From contig DASXUN010000023.1 of assembly GCA_036504815.1 (NCBI GenBank), positions 16,438 to 80,437 of the forward strand: a stretch of 64,000 bases of DNA, written 5' to 3'. A program made the position numbers and the translations under genes. The first letter of the stretch is position 1. Each line of letters starts with the position of its first letter. This DNA comes from Gemmatimonadaceae bacterium. Its GTDB lineage: Bacteria > Gemmatimonadota > Gemmatimonadetes > Gemmatimonadales > Gemmatimonadaceae. The notes under the pieces were generated by a model, which did no database searches, was not told where the DNA came from, and saw nothing but the letters and a program-made list of their open reading frames with translations. Positions 1-9,404 of this stretch are shown here, in pieces.

Positions 1-2
1 AG

Positions 3-74
3 GCGCTGGACCATATCGTCGCCTTCGTGCGGCGGCGCGCGCGGTGGGAAGCGGCCGTGCGGGTGCCGGCGTAG
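3..74 (+). CDS. 3' end of an unidentified gene
   Basis: An open frame runs in from the left edge and stops at TAG 72-74, giving a 23-residue arginine-rich tail ending in VRVPA. It has the codon character of the neighbouring genes, but the fragment is too short to assign to a family. It could also be a chance open frame. Confidence 0.3.
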   Translation, partial: ALDHIVAFVRRRARWEAAVRVPA

Positions 75-281
75 GACGTCGGCACGGCGGCCAACTTCGC
101 GGGACGGGGCGCCGCCCGGCGCACTCGTCGCAGCCATGGTCCCGGCACTAATTTCCTTGACGCCCCCGGAAGCTGTTCCGAACTTCCCGGCAGTCACGAT
201 GCCACGCACGCCGGTGTGCGAGGCGGTGACGGGCGCGCCCCCCGGCTTGGCTCAAGACTCATTGTGGATCCTGCAGACAAG
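75..281. other. gap upstream of the hybrid kinase
   Basis: About 200 bases precede the kinase. A TTGACG hexamer near 157-162 could be a -35 box, but no convincing -10 follows. A GTG at 216 would extend the kinase by 22 residues with no domain content, so the gap is more likely its leader. Nothing else was seen. Confidence 0.3.
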
Positions 282-3200
282 ATGCCCATCGCGAGGGCGG
301 CCGATTTCTATCGCACCGTCTTCGAGCACAGCACGGAAGCGAGCCTGCTGACGGCGGCCGACGGGCGCGTCTTCCGCGCCAATCCCGCGGCCTGCGCACT
401 GCTTCGCCGCACGGAGGCGGAGATCTGCGCGGCGGGACGCCAGGGCCTGGTGGACCCCGCGTCGCCCGGCCTGCGCGACCTGCTCGAGACGCGCGCCCGC
501 ACGGGACAAGTGCGGGGCGAGCTGACCTTCGTGCGCGGCGACGGCACGCGCTTCGTGGCCGAATTCCGATCGGCCTCGCTCTTCGACAACGAGAATACGT
601 CGGAAGTCCGCAACATCGTGACGCTGCGCGACCTCACGGAACACCGGGCCACGCAGCGTGCGCTGACCGAGTCGCAGGTGCTGCTTGACGCCATCGTCAA
701 CAACACGCGCGACATGATTTGGTCAGTCGACCCGGAGGAGTTCGCCCTCCAGTGGTTCAACGACGGACTGCGGGAGTACTTCCGCGTGCATCGCGGGATG
801 GCCATCGACGTCGGCATGCGCCCGGAAGACCTCTTCACGAGCGACGAGTACATCCAGGAGTGGCGTGGCCTGTACCAGCGGGCGCTGCGCGAACGGACGT
901 TCACGCACGAGTACGTCGCCTCGTCGAAGACGCGGGTCATGCAGCTGAACCTGACGGTGCTCGAGCACGACGGGGTCGTGTACGGCATCTCGGTGTTCAG
1001 CCGGGACATCACGGACCTCAAGCGCTCGGAGCGCGAACTGCAGACGCGCGCCGAGGAGCTGCGGGCGAGCGAGGAGCAGTTTCGCGCCATGGTGGAGCAG
1101 TCGCCCACCGGCACGGTGATCTTCGCGGAGGGGCGCATCACCTACGCCAACCCGGCGGCCGCGCGCATCGTGGGCGCGGGCTCGACCGACCGGATCATCG
1201 GGCGGATCGTGATGGACTTCGTCCATCCCGACTTCCGCGCGCGTTCGCTGGAGCGGATCCGGAACGCGGTGGCGACCGGCGAGGCGTCGCGCCCCGCCGA
1301 AATGATCTTCCTCGGCCTGGACGGCCACGAGATCGACACCGAAAGCGTCCTGCTCCCGGTGACGATCGCCGGCCGCCCCTCCGTGATGGTGCTCTTCAAT
1401 GACATCACGGAACGGAAACGGGCGACGATGGCGCTGACGGACAGCGAGTCCAGGTTCCGCGCGATGGTGGACGTCACGCCCAACGGGGTCGTCATTCATG
1501 AGGACGGACGGCTCACGTACGCCAACGCGGCTGCCGCCCGCATTCTGGGCGTCGCCAGTCCGGAGCAGCTCGTCGGGCGCAACGTGAAGGAGTTTATCCA
1601 TCCGGACTCGTGGCCGGCGACGCTGGATCGCATCAACCGGGTGCGCGACACCGGCCAGGCGCAGCCCCCCTCCGAGGGCGTCTATCTCCGCGCCGACGGC
1701 AGTGCGGTGGACGTCGAGCGCGTGGCCACGCCCATCACCATTGCAGGCAAACCTGCCACGCTCGTCATCTTCCACGACATCACGGAGCGCAAGGCGCACG
1801 AGAAGGCGTTGCGCGAGAGCGAGCGGAAGTATCGCACGCTCTTCGAGTCGGCCGATGACGCCATCCTGCTGGTGCACGACGGGCGCTTCGTGGACTGCAA
1901 CGCGGCGGCGCTGCGGATGTTCGGCTGCACCAGGGATGCGCTCCTCAGCGCGACGCCGGCGACATTCTCCCCGGCGGTCCAGCCCGACGGCACGCCATCC
2001 GACATCGCGGCGAACCGGAAGATCAGCCTCACGCTCTCGGAGGGACCGCAGTTCTTCGAGTGGGAGCACTGCCGCTCCGATGGGACACCCTTCTCGGTGG
2101 AGGTCTCCCTGAACCGCCTGGACCTGGGCGGTCGCGTGAAGATCCAGGCCATCGTCCGCGATGTGACCTCGCGACGCACGGCCGAGTTGGCACTGCGGGC
2201 CAGCGAAGAGCGCTTTCGCGCAGTGTTCAGCGAGGCGCCGCTCGGTATTGCATTGATCGATTCCCGCACGGGGCGGATCCTCGACGCGAACCGGCAGTTC
2301 GGCCAGATCGCCGGCCGTTCTGCGGAGGAACTGACGCAGATCGACTGGATGAGCATCACGCATCCGGACGACGTGGCGGAGGATCAGCGCAACATGGCGC
2401 TGATGAACGCGGGCGAGATCTCGCGATTCCACATGCGCAAGCGGTACCGGCGCCCGGACGGTTCCCATGTCTGGATCAGCATGACGGTGGCTCCCATTCG
2501 GAAGCCGGGGCAGGAACACGAGTCGCATGTCTGCATGATCGAGGACATCGGCGCCCGCATCGCCGCCGAAGAGGAACTGCGCAAGCTCTCGCGCGCCGTC
2601 GAGCAGAGTCAAGCCAGCATCGTCATCACCAACGTCAAGGGCGACATCGAGTACGTCAACGAGGCCTTTCTGCTTCGCTCCGGTTATGCGCGCGACGAGA
2701 TCCTGGCGCAGAACCCGCGGATCCTGAACTCGGGCGAGACGCCGCGCGGCACTTACGATGCCCTGTGGCAGACGTTGCGGCACGGCGAGACCTGGACGGG
2801 CGAGTTCATCAATCGCAAGAAGGACGGCAGCACGTACGTCGAGCAGGCAGTGATCTCGCCGCTTCGCCAGCCGGACGGCACCATCACGCACTACGTGGCC
2901 GTGAAAGAGGACATCACTGACCAGAAGCGCCTGACGGCGGAGCTGGCCCGGCACCGCGATCACCTGATGGAGCTGGTGGAGGAGCGGACCCGCGAGCTCG
3001 AGGAGGCGCGCTTGCTGGCCGAGTCGGCCAACAAGGCCAAGAGCGCGTTCCTGGCCACCATGAGCCACGAGATCCGCACGCCATTGAACGGCGTGATCGC
3101 GATGGCCGAGATGCTGGCGCTGCGCCCGCTGACGCCCGAGGATCTCGACTCCACCAAGACCATCCTGCGGTCGGCGCACAACCTGCTCGCCGTCATCAAC

Positions 3201-4238
3201 GACATCCTGGATTTCTCGAAGATCGAGGCGGGCAAGCTGGAGCTCGACGTCTCCGACATCTCGCTGCGCCAGGTGGCCGAGGACGTGCTCGCGTCGCTCC
3301 ATCCCGTGGCCGCCGCCAGCGACGTGGACCTGACGGTCGATGTCGCGTCAGCGGTGCCCTCGTTCGTGCGCGGCGATGCGACGCGCCTGCGCCAGGTCGT
3401 CATGAACCTCGGGGGCAACGCCATCAAGTTCAGTCGTGGCCGCACGGACGTGCGCGGCCAGGTTGGCATCTTCATCGGCGTCGCGAGCACCGCGCCCTTG
3501 CGCGTTTCACTGACGGTCCGGGACAACGGCATCGGCATGACCCCGGAGACGCTCGGCCGGTTGTTCACCTCGTTCACGCAGGCCGAGGCATCCACGACGC
3601 GCCGGTTCGGCGGCACCGGCCTGGGACTGGCCATCACCAAGCGGCTCGTGGACCTCATGGAAGGGACCATCGAGGTCGAGACCGCCCCCGGTACGGGATC
3701 GACCTTCACCGTCATCCTGCCGGTGGCGGCGGTCGCCCCGGCGACGCCCGCGTATCCAGGTCGCGCGGGGCTGCACCGACGCGGGGCCGAGCCGGTGGCG
3801 GCCGCTTACCTGCGCACGACGCCGCTCTCACTGGACGAGGCCCGGGCGCAGGGTCGCCTGATTCTCGTGGCCGAGGATGACAGCATGAACCAGAAGGTCA
3901 TCCTGCAGCAGCTCGGGCTGCTGGGATATGCCGGCCAGATTGCCGTGGACGGCGAGGAGGCGCTGCGGCTGTGGCGCGCGGGCGCGTATGCGATGCTGCT
4001 CAGCGACCTGCACATGCCGAACCGGGACGGCTACTCGCTGGCGGCGGCGATTCGCGATGAAGAGAAGGACCGTGGCACACACCTGCCCATCATCGCGCTC
4101 ACCGCAAATGCGCTGCACGGCGAGGCGGATCGCGCCACGGCGGCCGGCATGGATGGGTACCTGACGAAGCCGGTGCCGCTGGCCACGCTGCGCGAGGTGC
4201 TGGCGAAGTGGATTCCGCCGGCCGACGGTCGGTCCTAG
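282..4238 (+). CDS. Multi-PAS hybrid sensor histidine kinase
   Basis: Cytoplasmic two-component sensor with no signal peptide or membrane segment. About seven consecutive PAS/PAC units fill the first 900 residues; two neighbours (near 1080-1400 and 1440-1780) are close paralogues, suggesting internal duplication. A short coiled coil then leads to the HisKA domain, with phospho-accepting His in ATMSHEIRTPLNG at about residue 929. The HATPase shows the N box MNLGGNAIKFS, the DNGIGM box and the GGTGLGLAI glycine box. A C-terminal receiver (AEDDSMNQK) carries phospho-Asp in LLSDLHMP at about residue 1242 and the conserved Lys in LTKPV. ATG 282 is preferred; GTG 216 is possible. The receiver is the last domain, so any output must pass through a separate phosphotransfer partner, not seen nearby. 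The ligand cannot be read from sequence. Confidence 0.95.
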   Translation: MPIARAADFYRTVFEHSTEASLLTAADGRVFRANPAACALLRRTEAEICAAGRQGLVDPASPGLRDLLETRARTGQVRGELTFVRGDGTRFVAEFRSASLFDNENTSEVRNIVTLRDLTEHRATQRALTESQVLLDAIVNNTRDMIWSVDPEEFALQWFNDGLREYFRVHRGMAIDVGMRPEDLFTSDEYIQEWRGLYQRALRERTFTHEYVASSKTRVMQLNLTVLEHDGVVYGISVFSRDITDLKRSERELQTRAEELRASEEQFRAMVEQSPTGTVIFAEGRITYANPAAARIVGAGSTDRIIGRIVMDFVHPDFRARSLERIRNAVATGEASRPAEMIFLGLDGHEIDTESVLLPVTIAGRPSVMVLFNDITERKRATMALTDSESRFRAMVDVTPNGVVIHEDGRLTYANAAAARILGVASPEQLVGRNVKEFIHPDSWPATLDRINRVRDTGQAQPPSEGVYLRADGSAVDVERVATPITIAGKPATLVIFHDITERKAHEKALRESERKYRTLFESADDAILLVHDGRFVDCNAAALRMFGCTRDALLSATPATFSPAVQPDGTPSDIAANRKISLTLSEGPQFFEWEHCRSDGTPFSVEVSLNRLDLGGRVKIQAIVRDVTSRRTAELALRASEERFRAVFSEAPLGIALIDSRTGRILDANRQFGQIAGRSAEELTQIDWMSITHPDDVAEDQRNMALMNAGEISRFHMRKRYRRPDGSHVWISMTVAPIRKPGQEHESHVCMIEDIGARIAAEEELRKLSRAVEQSQASIVITNVKGDIEYVNEAFLLRSGYARDEILAQNPRILNSGETPRGTYDALWQTLRHGETWTGEFINRKKDGSTYVEQAVISPLRQPDGTITHYVAVKEDITDQKRLTAELARHRDHLMELVEERTRELEEARLLAESANKAKSAFLATMSHEIRTPLNGVIAMAEMLALRPLTPEDLDSTKTILRSAHNLLAVINDILDFSKIEAGKLELDVSDISLRQVAEDVLASLHPVAAASDVDLTVDVASAVPSFVRGDATRLRQVVMNLGGNAIKFSRGRTDVRGQVGIFIGVASTAPLRVSLTVRDNGIGMTPETLGRLFTSFTQAEASTTRRFGGTGLGLAITKRLVDLMEGTIEVETAPGTGSTFTVILPVAAVAPATPAYPGRAGLHRRGAEPVAAAYLRTTPLSLDEARAQGRLILVAEDDSMNQKVILQQLGLLGYAGQIAVDGEEALRLWRAGAYAMLLSDLHMPNRDGYSLAAAIRDEEKDRGTHLPIIALTANALHGEADRATAAGMDGYLTKPVPLATLREVLAKWIPPADGRS

Positions 4239-4280
4239 GCCGGCGGTCGCACATTCGACGCGTTCTATGTTGGAGACAAG

Positions 4281-4312
4281 CAGAGGGGCCGGCGAGATCG
4301 CCGGCCCCTCTG
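4281..4312. terminator. Bidirectional intrinsic terminator
   Basis: A perfect 15-base inverted repeat (CAGAGGGGCCGGCGA and its complement) is separated by two bases. It lies between the 3' ends of two convergent genes, the hybrid kinase and pilC. It has no long T-tract; the family A repeat units start at its right end. Confidence 0.75.
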
Positions 4313-4345
4313 TCGTATTCTGTCGTATTCTGTCGTCTTCCGTCC
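4311..4345. repeat. Family A repeat arm (10-bp units)
   Basis: Three tandem copies of a 10-bp unit of the type TGTCGTATTC (4311-4340) run from the terminator hairpin to within one base of the pilC stop codon at 4346. The same unit recurs at 39371-39549 and 59977-60160. This copy has only one arm. Confidence 0.85.
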
Positions 4346-5542
4346 CTACTGCACCGCATTGATCATGTCGAAGATCGGCAGGTAGCACGCCACTACCATG
4401 CCGCCGACCACGACGCCGAGGAAGACGATCATGATCGGTTCCATGGCGGCGAGCAGCGCGCCGACCGCGGCATCGACTTCCTCGTCATAGAAGTCGGCGA
4501 TCTTGCTGAGCATTTCGTCCAGGCCGCCGGTCTGCTCGCCCACGGCGATCATCGAGATCACCATCGGCGGGAAGACGCTCGACTTCGCGAGCGGCGCCGA
4601 GATGGTGTCGCCGCCGGCGATCGAGGCCCGCGACTGCATGATCGCGTCGTGGATGACGCGGTTGCCGGCCGTCTTGGCCGTGATCTCGAGGCCGTCGAGG
4701 ATGCTCACGCCCGAGCTGATGAGCGTGCCGAGGGTGCGGGTGAAGCGCGACACCGCCGACTTGCGCAGCACGTCGCCGAGCACCGGCATCTGCAGCATCA
4801 GCTTGTCGAGGTTCAGCTTGCCGTTGGGCGTGGTGTAGTACTTCTTGATGCTCCACACGGCGCCGTAGCCGGCGCCGCCGAGTGCCCACCAGTAGGACTT
4901 GAGGATGTTCGACATCCCGATCACGATGCGCGTCGGCAGCGGGAGCGCGAGGCCCACGCTGGCGAACATGCTCTGGAAGACGGGGATGACGAAGATGAGC
5001 AGCACGACGACGGCGATCACGGCCACGCTCATGATGACGCCGGGGTAGATCATCGCCCCCTTCACCTTGCGCACGAGGGCGTCGTTCTTTTCCATGAACG
5101 TCGCCAGGCGCATGAGAATGGTGTCGAGAATACCGCCGGCCTCGCCCGCGGCCACCATGTTCACGTACAGGTCGCTGAACGCGTTCGGATGCTTCGCGAG
5201 CGCGTCGGCCACCGTGTGGCCCGACTCGACGTCAAAGACCACCTGCCGCGTCACCGCGGCGAGCGACTTGTTCTCGGTCTGCTTGCTGAGGATGTCGAGC
5301 GCCTGCACCAGCGGCAGGCCCGAGTTGATCATCGTCGAGAACTGGCGGGTGAAGATCACGATGTCGCGCATCGCGATCGATCCGCCCGTCTTCACCTTCG
5401 CCTTCGCCTGCTCCTCGACCTTGACGACGTTCATGCGCTTCTGGCGCAATTGCGTCATCACATCGTCCTTGGTCGCGGCCTCGAGGGTGCCGGTCTTCAG
5501 GTCACCCTTGGCGTCGCGTGCGGTATACTGGAAAGACGGCAT
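4346..5542 (-). CDS. pilC: Type IV pilus inner-membrane platform protein PilC (GspF family)
   Basis: 398 residues, the usual length for PilC/GspF. These inner-membrane platform proteins couple the cytoplasmic ATPases PilB and PilT to pilin assembly and retraction. The N-terminus MPSFQYTARDAKG is the family signature, followed by a cytoplasmic helical domain with the conserved FTRQFSTMINSGLPL stretch. The duplicated second half contains SRFTRTLGTLISSGV. Hydrophobic segments near residues 165-195 and 215-240 and at the C-terminus are membrane spans. It is the last gene of a minus-strand set pilB, pilT, pilC, 56 bases after pilT. GspF of a type II secretion system is the alternative, but the adjacent PilT argues for pili. 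Confidence 0.93.
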   Translation of the reverse strand: MPSFQYTARDAKGDLKTGTLEAATKDDVMTQLRQKRMNVVKVEEQAKAKVKTGGSIAMRDIVIFTRQFSTMINSGLPLVQALDILSKQTENKSLAAVTRQVVFDVESGHTVADALAKHPNAFSDLYVNMVAAGEAGGILDTILMRLATFMEKNDALVRKVKGAMIYPGVIMSVAVIAVVVLLIFVIPVFQSMFASVGLALPLPTRIVIGMSNILKSYWWALGGAGYGAVWSIKKYYTTPNGKLNLDKLMLQMPVLGDVLRKSAVSRFTRTLGTLISSGVSILDGLEITAKTAGNRVIHDAIMQSRASIAGGDTISAPLAKSSVFPPMVISMIAVGEQTGGLDEMLSKIADFYDEEVDAAVGALLAAMEPIMIVFLGVVVGGMVVACYLPIFDMINAVQ

Positions 5543-5598
5543 CGGCGCTCGTTAGAAGGTGCGGCGTGAAAAGGCCCTACTGTAGGACGGCTGAGCCA

Positions 5599-6786
5599 TC
5601 ACCGACGCAACCCGCCCGAAGCGCCCGGCTTCGACCCCGGCGCGTCCTTGGCCCCGGTTTCGCCCTCCACCGGGCTCTTGCCGATGAGGCGCAGGAACTC
5701 GTTGGGGTCGCTCGAGACGCGCAGGCACTCCTCCTCCGACACGTCGCGCGCCATGTAGAGCTGGTACAGCGCGTCGTTCATCGTCTGCATGCCGAACTTC
5801 TTGCCCGACTGCATGGACGAGTAGATCTGGTGGATCTTGTCGTCGCGGATCAGCGCCCGGATGGCCCCCGTCACCACCAGGATCTCGGCCGCCATGGCCC
5901 GCCCCTTGCCGCTCTTCTTGGGCAGGAGCGTCTGGGTGATGATCCCCTCCAGCACGAACGCCAGCTGGGCGCGCACCTGCGACTGCTGGTGGCTGGGGAA
6001 GACGTCGATGATGCGGTTGATCGCCTCGGCCGCCGAATTGGTGTGCAGCGTGGCGAAGGCCAGGTGGCCCGTCTCGGCGATGGTCAGCGCCGCCTGGATG
6101 GTCTCCAGGTCGCGCATTTCGCCGATGAGGATGACGTCGGGGTCCTGGCGCAGCGCGTACTTGAGCGAGTTCTGGAACGACTTGGTGTCGGTGCCAACCT
6201 CGCGCTGGTTGACGATGCACCCCTGGTGCCGGTGGATGAACTCGATCGGGTCTTCCACCGTGATGATGTGGCCATGTCGTTCGCGGTTGATCTTGTCGAT
6301 CATCGCGGCCAGCGTCGTGGACTTTCCCGAGCCGGTGGGGCCCGTGACGAGCACGAGGCCGCGGGGCTTCTCCGCCATGCGCGCGATGATCGGCGGCAGG
6401 TGGAGGTCGTCGAACGTCTTGATGGAGAACGGGATCTGCCGCATCACGATGGAGACGCAGCCGCGCTGCTTGAAGACGTTGCCGCGGAAGCGCGCCAGGT
6501 TCTGGATGCCGAACGAGAAGTCGAGCTCGTCCTCCATCTCGAAGCGCTTCTTCTGGTTCTCGGTGAGCACCGAGTAGGCCAGCTGCAGCGTGTCCTTGGG
6601 GTTGAGCACGTACTCGCCGCGCGAGTTCGTGATCTCGCCGTCGATGCGCATCTTGGCGCGTTCGCCGGCCGTGATGTGGAGGTCGGACGCGCCGCGCTCG
6701 ATCATCTCCTCGAGGAGGACGCGGAGGTTGACGCCCTGCTGCTGCGGCGCCGCGCCGGCTGCGGCGGTGGGGGGTGCACCAGTCAT
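5599..6786 (-). CDS. pilT: Pilus retraction ATPase PilT
   Basis: 395 residues. Hexameric cytoplasmic ATPase that depolymerises type IV pili and powers twitching and DNA uptake. Walker A is GPTGSGKST at about residues 149-157, followed by Asp-box and Walker B (DVILIGEMRD) elements and the conserved GHLAFATLHTNSA. The C-terminal AIRALIRDDKIHQI matches the AIRNLIRE motif that is diagnostic of PilT against PilB. Compared with typical PilT there is a short Ala/Pro/Gln-rich N-terminal extension and a Gly/Lys-rich tail. The gene lies 43 bases downstream of pilB on the same strand. Confidence 0.95.
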   Translation of the reverse strand: MTGAPPTAAAGAAPQQQGVNLRVLLEEMIERGASDLHITAGERAKMRIDGEITNSRGEYVLNPKDTLQLAYSVLTENQKKRFEMEDELDFSFGIQNLARFRGNVFKQRGCVSIVMRQIPFSIKTFDDLHLPPIIARMAEKPRGLVLVTGPTGSGKSTTLAAMIDKINRERHGHIITVEDPIEFIHRHQGCIVNQREVGTDTKSFQNSLKYALRQDPDVILIGEMRDLETIQAALTIAETGHLAFATLHTNSAAEAINRIIDVFPSHQQSQVRAQLAFVLEGIITQTLLPKKSGKGRAMAAEILVVTGAIRALIRDDKIHQIYSSMQSGKKFGMQTMNDALYQLYMARDVSEEECLRVSSDPNEFLRLIGKSPVEGETGAKDAPGSKPGASGGLRR

Positions 6787-6829
6787 GAGTGGATCCGGGT
6801 CATTGGAGTTCGGCGCCGCGCACGGTGCG

Positions 6830-8659
6830 TCAGGCGCTGGTCTCGCGGAGAACCTGCTCGAGCGGCACGACGCCCTTCAGGACCTTGAGCCAGCCGTCCA
6901 TGCGGAGCGTGAGCATGCCGTCCTCGATGCCGCCTTCCTTGATCTCGGCGGCACCGACGTTCTGCAGAATGAGCCGCCGCAGGCGCGGCGTCATGAACAT
7001 CACTTCGTACAGTCCCTGCCGTCCCTTCAGCCCATTGCCGCCGCAGGCGTCGCACCCCTTGCCGCGCCAGCATGGCACGGAGGCGATCTTGGTGTCGAGG
7101 GTCAGGTCCTTGAGGAGCGGCGCCGCGTCCTTGGACGCATTCCGCACGGCATCGCGCAACGCCTCCTCGGTGAAGCGCAGGTCACGGTACGTGGTGTCGC
7201 GCGTGATCTTGGCCGTGGTCATCTCCTCGTCGCTCATGATGTAGTGCTCCTTGCAGCTGCCGCAGACGCGGCGCACCAGGCGCTGGGCGAGCACGAGGTT
7301 GAGCGCGGAACTGACGTTGAACGGCTCGAGCCCCATGTCGAGGAGCCGGGTGACCGTCTCCGGGGCCGAGTTGGTGTGCAGTGTCGAGAGCACCAGGTGG
7401 CCGGTGAGCGCGGCCTTGATGGCGATGCCGCCCGTCTCGAGGTCGCGGATCTCGCCCACCATGATGATGTTCGGGTCCTGGCGCAGGAACGCCTTGAGCG
7501 CCGCCGCGAAGGTCATCCCGATCTCGTTGCGCACGAGCACCTGGTTGATGCCGAAGATGTTGTACTCCACCGGGTCTTCGGCCGTCATGATGTTCGTGTC
7601 GATGCTGTTCACCTTGGACAGCGCCGAATACAGCGTGGTCGTCTTGCCCGAACCGGTGGGGCCCGTCACGAGCACCATGCCGTACGGGTTGCTCACCGCC
7701 TCCATCAGTTCGCGCTCGGCGCGGGGCTCGATGCCGAACTTCTCGAGGTCCAGCGTCAGGTTGCCCTTGTCGAGAATACGGAGCACGACCTTCTCGCCGA
7801 AGATCGTGGGCAGCGTCGACACGCGATAGTCGATGACCTTCTTGCCCATCTTCAGCTTGATGCGCCCGTCCTGCGGGACGCGGCGCTCGGCGATGTTGAG
7901 CGCCGACATGATCTTGAAGCGCGAGATCAGCGCCGCCTGCATCTTCTTGGGCGGCTTCATGATCTCCATGAGCGCGCCGTCGATGCGGTAGCGCACGCGC
8001 AGCTCGTGCTCGAAACACTCGAAATGGATGTCCGACGCGCCGCGATTGACCGCGTCGGTGAGGATGGCGTTGAGCAGCTTCACCACCGGCGCGTCGTCCA
8101 CCAGCTGCGCCTGCCCGGCGGCGGCCTCGTCGTCCTCGGTGTCGACCACCTCGACGTCCGCCTCGGCATCCAGCCCCTCGATCTCGTCGAGGAGGGCGCC
8201 CATCTGGATGTCGGTGGACTCGTAGTGCTTCTCGATCGCGTTCTTGAGCGTGAACTCGCCCGCGATCACCGGGAAGATGTCGTACCGTGTGATGAACTTG
8301 AGGTCGTCCACCACCCCCATGTTGGTGGGGTCGGCCATCGCCACCGTGAGGGTGCGACCGTCACGCTTGAGCGGCAGGACCAGGTGCTTCACCGCCAGGT
8401 CGGCGGGGACCAGCTTCACGATCTTGGGATCCACCTCGAACTTCGAGAGGTCGACCGCCGGCATCTTGTATTGCCGGGCCAGCACCTTGGTGAGCTCGAG
8501 TTCCGGGACGAAGCCCAGCTTCACCAGGTTGTAGCCGACACGGGTACCGCTCGATTTCTGCTCGGAGAGCGCCTTCTCCAACTGCTCCTTCGTGATGAGC
8601 CCCTCGCGCAGAAGGAGGTCACCAAGGCGCTCAGATCCGGAAGCGGCGGGGTTGGCCAT
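6830..8659 (-). CDS. pilB: Pilus extension ATPase PilB (GspE family)
   Basis: 609 residues. Cytoplasmic assembly ATPase that drives pilus polymerisation. The N-terminal T2SSE_N domain (GDLLLREGLITKEQL onward) is followed by a linker rich in Asp/Glu near residues 165-190 and then the ATPase core. Walker A is GPTGSGKTT at about residue 333, with Walker B (NIIMVGEIRD) and LVLSTLHTNSA. Two CxxC pairs (CGSC and CDACGG) form the zinc-binding module of this family, spaced by an insertion of about 55 residues that includes an extra Cys before the second pair. ATG 8659 gives the conserved start MANPAASGSERLGDLL. First gene of pilB-pilT-pilC. Confidence 0.94.
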   Translation of the reverse strand: MANPAASGSERLGDLLLREGLITKEQLEKALSEQKSSGTRVGYNLVKLGFVPELELTKVLARQYKMPAVDLSKFEVDPKIVKLVPADLAVKHLVLPLKRDGRTLTVAMADPTNMGVVDDLKFITRYDIFPVIAGEFTLKNAIEKHYESTDIQMGALLDEIEGLDAEADVEVVDTEDDEAAAGQAQLVDDAPVVKLLNAILTDAVNRGASDIHFECFEHELRVRYRIDGALMEIMKPPKKMQAALISRFKIMSALNIAERRVPQDGRIKLKMGKKVIDYRVSTLPTIFGEKVVLRILDKGNLTLDLEKFGIEPRAERELMEAVSNPYGMVLVTGPTGSGKTTTLYSALSKVNSIDTNIMTAEDPVEYNIFGINQVLVRNEIGMTFAAALKAFLRQDPNIIMVGEIRDLETGGIAIKAALTGHLVLSTLHTNSAPETVTRLLDMGLEPFNVSSALNLVLAQRLVRRVCGSCKEHYIMSDEEMTTAKITRDTTYRDLRFTEEALRDAVRNASKDAAPLLKDLTLDTKIASVPCWRGKGCDACGGNGLKGRQGLYEVMFMTPRLRRLILQNVGAAEIKEGGIEDGMLTLRMDGWLKVLKGVVPLEQVLRETSA

Positions 8660-8663
8660 GGAG

Positions 8664-8724
8664 GCAGACGGGAGACGGAGGACGGACGACAGGAGACGTG
8701 CCCGCCTGGCGGGCCTCGTCTCCC
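8664..8724. repeat. Family E repeat with GC hairpin
   Basis: Units of the type GGGAGACGGAGGACGG (8669-8692) are followed by a hairpin in which GGAGACG pairs with CGTCTCC around a GCCCGC/GCGGGC inner stem (8692-8724). It sits between the HhH gene stop (8761) and the pilB start (8659), so it may terminate the upstream gene or lie in the pilB leader. Confidence 0.65.
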
Positions 8725-8760
8725 TCTAATGAGTGAAGGTCGTCCTCGGACGGAGGGGTG

Positions 8761-9324
8761 TCAAGGCGCGGCGGCGCGCCGGCGTCCCTTGGCCTTTCCG
8801 GTAGGGGCATCCGGGCGCGGCACCCCCGAGAACGTCACCCGGTCGCCCAGCGCCTTGGCCATGGCAGGCCCGATTCCGCGCACCCGCTGCAGGCCATCCA
8901 TCGATCCGAACGGCCCGAAGGAGTCGCGGTTGGCGACGATGCGCTTGGCGAGGGCGGGACCGATGCGGGGGAGTGATTCGATGGAGGCGACCGACGCGAG
9001 GTCGAGGTCAGTCGGACTGACGGGAGACGGAGGACGGAAGACGGGAGGGATCACCGGATCCGGCAGGCGTGCCGCCGGCTCAAGCCGGGGCTTCCTGGCC
9101 GCGCGCTCGGCGTTGCGCTTCTTCAGCGCGGCACGGCCGGCTTCGCGGCTGGGGGACGCGGCGGCCACGGAATCCACGCGGGCGATCTGGGCGGCGAGGT
9201 CGCCGGGCGAGCCGGCAATGACGCGCTCCCCGCCCCGCGCTGCCCGCCAGGCGTTGACGCCAACCCCGAGCGCGGCCACGGCCGCGAAGAAGAGGAGCGC
9301 TTGGCGTTCGGCGGGAGTGGGCAT
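8761..9324 (-). CDS. ComEA-like membrane-anchored helix-hairpin-helix protein
   Basis: 187 residues. One membrane anchor (about residues 9-26) precedes a charged, Ala/Arg-rich linker. A tandem helix-hairpin-helix domain follows near residues 110-160, with hairpins LPRIGPALAKRI and VRGIGPAMAKAL. This is the architecture of ComEA, which binds double-stranded DNA at the cell surface during competence. Its position just upstream of pilB-pilT-pilC supports a role in DNA uptake. The linker around VFRPPSPVSPTDLD is encoded by a family E repeat (9016-9050), so that segment is probably acquired and unstructured. The Lys/Arg-rich tail could be a second nucleic-acid contact. Confidence 0.75.
   Translation of the reverse strand: MPTPAERQALLFFAAVAALGVGVNAWRAARGGERVIAGSPGDLAAQIARVDSVAAASPSREAGRAALKKRNAERAARKPRLEPAARLPDPVIPPVFRPPSPVSPTDLDLASVASIESLPRIGPALAKRIVANRDSFGPFGSMDGLQRVRGIGPAMAKALGDRVTFSGVPRPDAPTGKAKGRRRAAAP
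9016..9050. repeat. Family E repeat inside a coding sequence
   Basis: The stretch contains GGGAGACGGAGGACGG and ACGGGAGGG, the same units as at 8664-8724 and 40736-40867, but lies in frame within the linker of the ComEA-like gene. Read on the minus strand it encodes a Pro/Ser/Val-rich segment. Confidence 0.65.
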
Positions 9325-9404
9325 GCCCCTTAATGCCGTATCGCCGCCGCTCTCGTGTCATCGTCGTATGGCGGCACGGGCTGAATTCGTGCGGATTCGT
9401 ATGG

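Noticed and set aside
136..351. Small open frame at the left end
   Set aside because: It overlaps the start of the hybrid kinase in another frame and has no recognisable features.
723..3302. Long open frame antisense to the hybrid kinase
   Set aside because: It mirrors a high-GC coding region; the translation is Arg/His/Val-rich with no domain, while the plus strand has complete kinase motifs.
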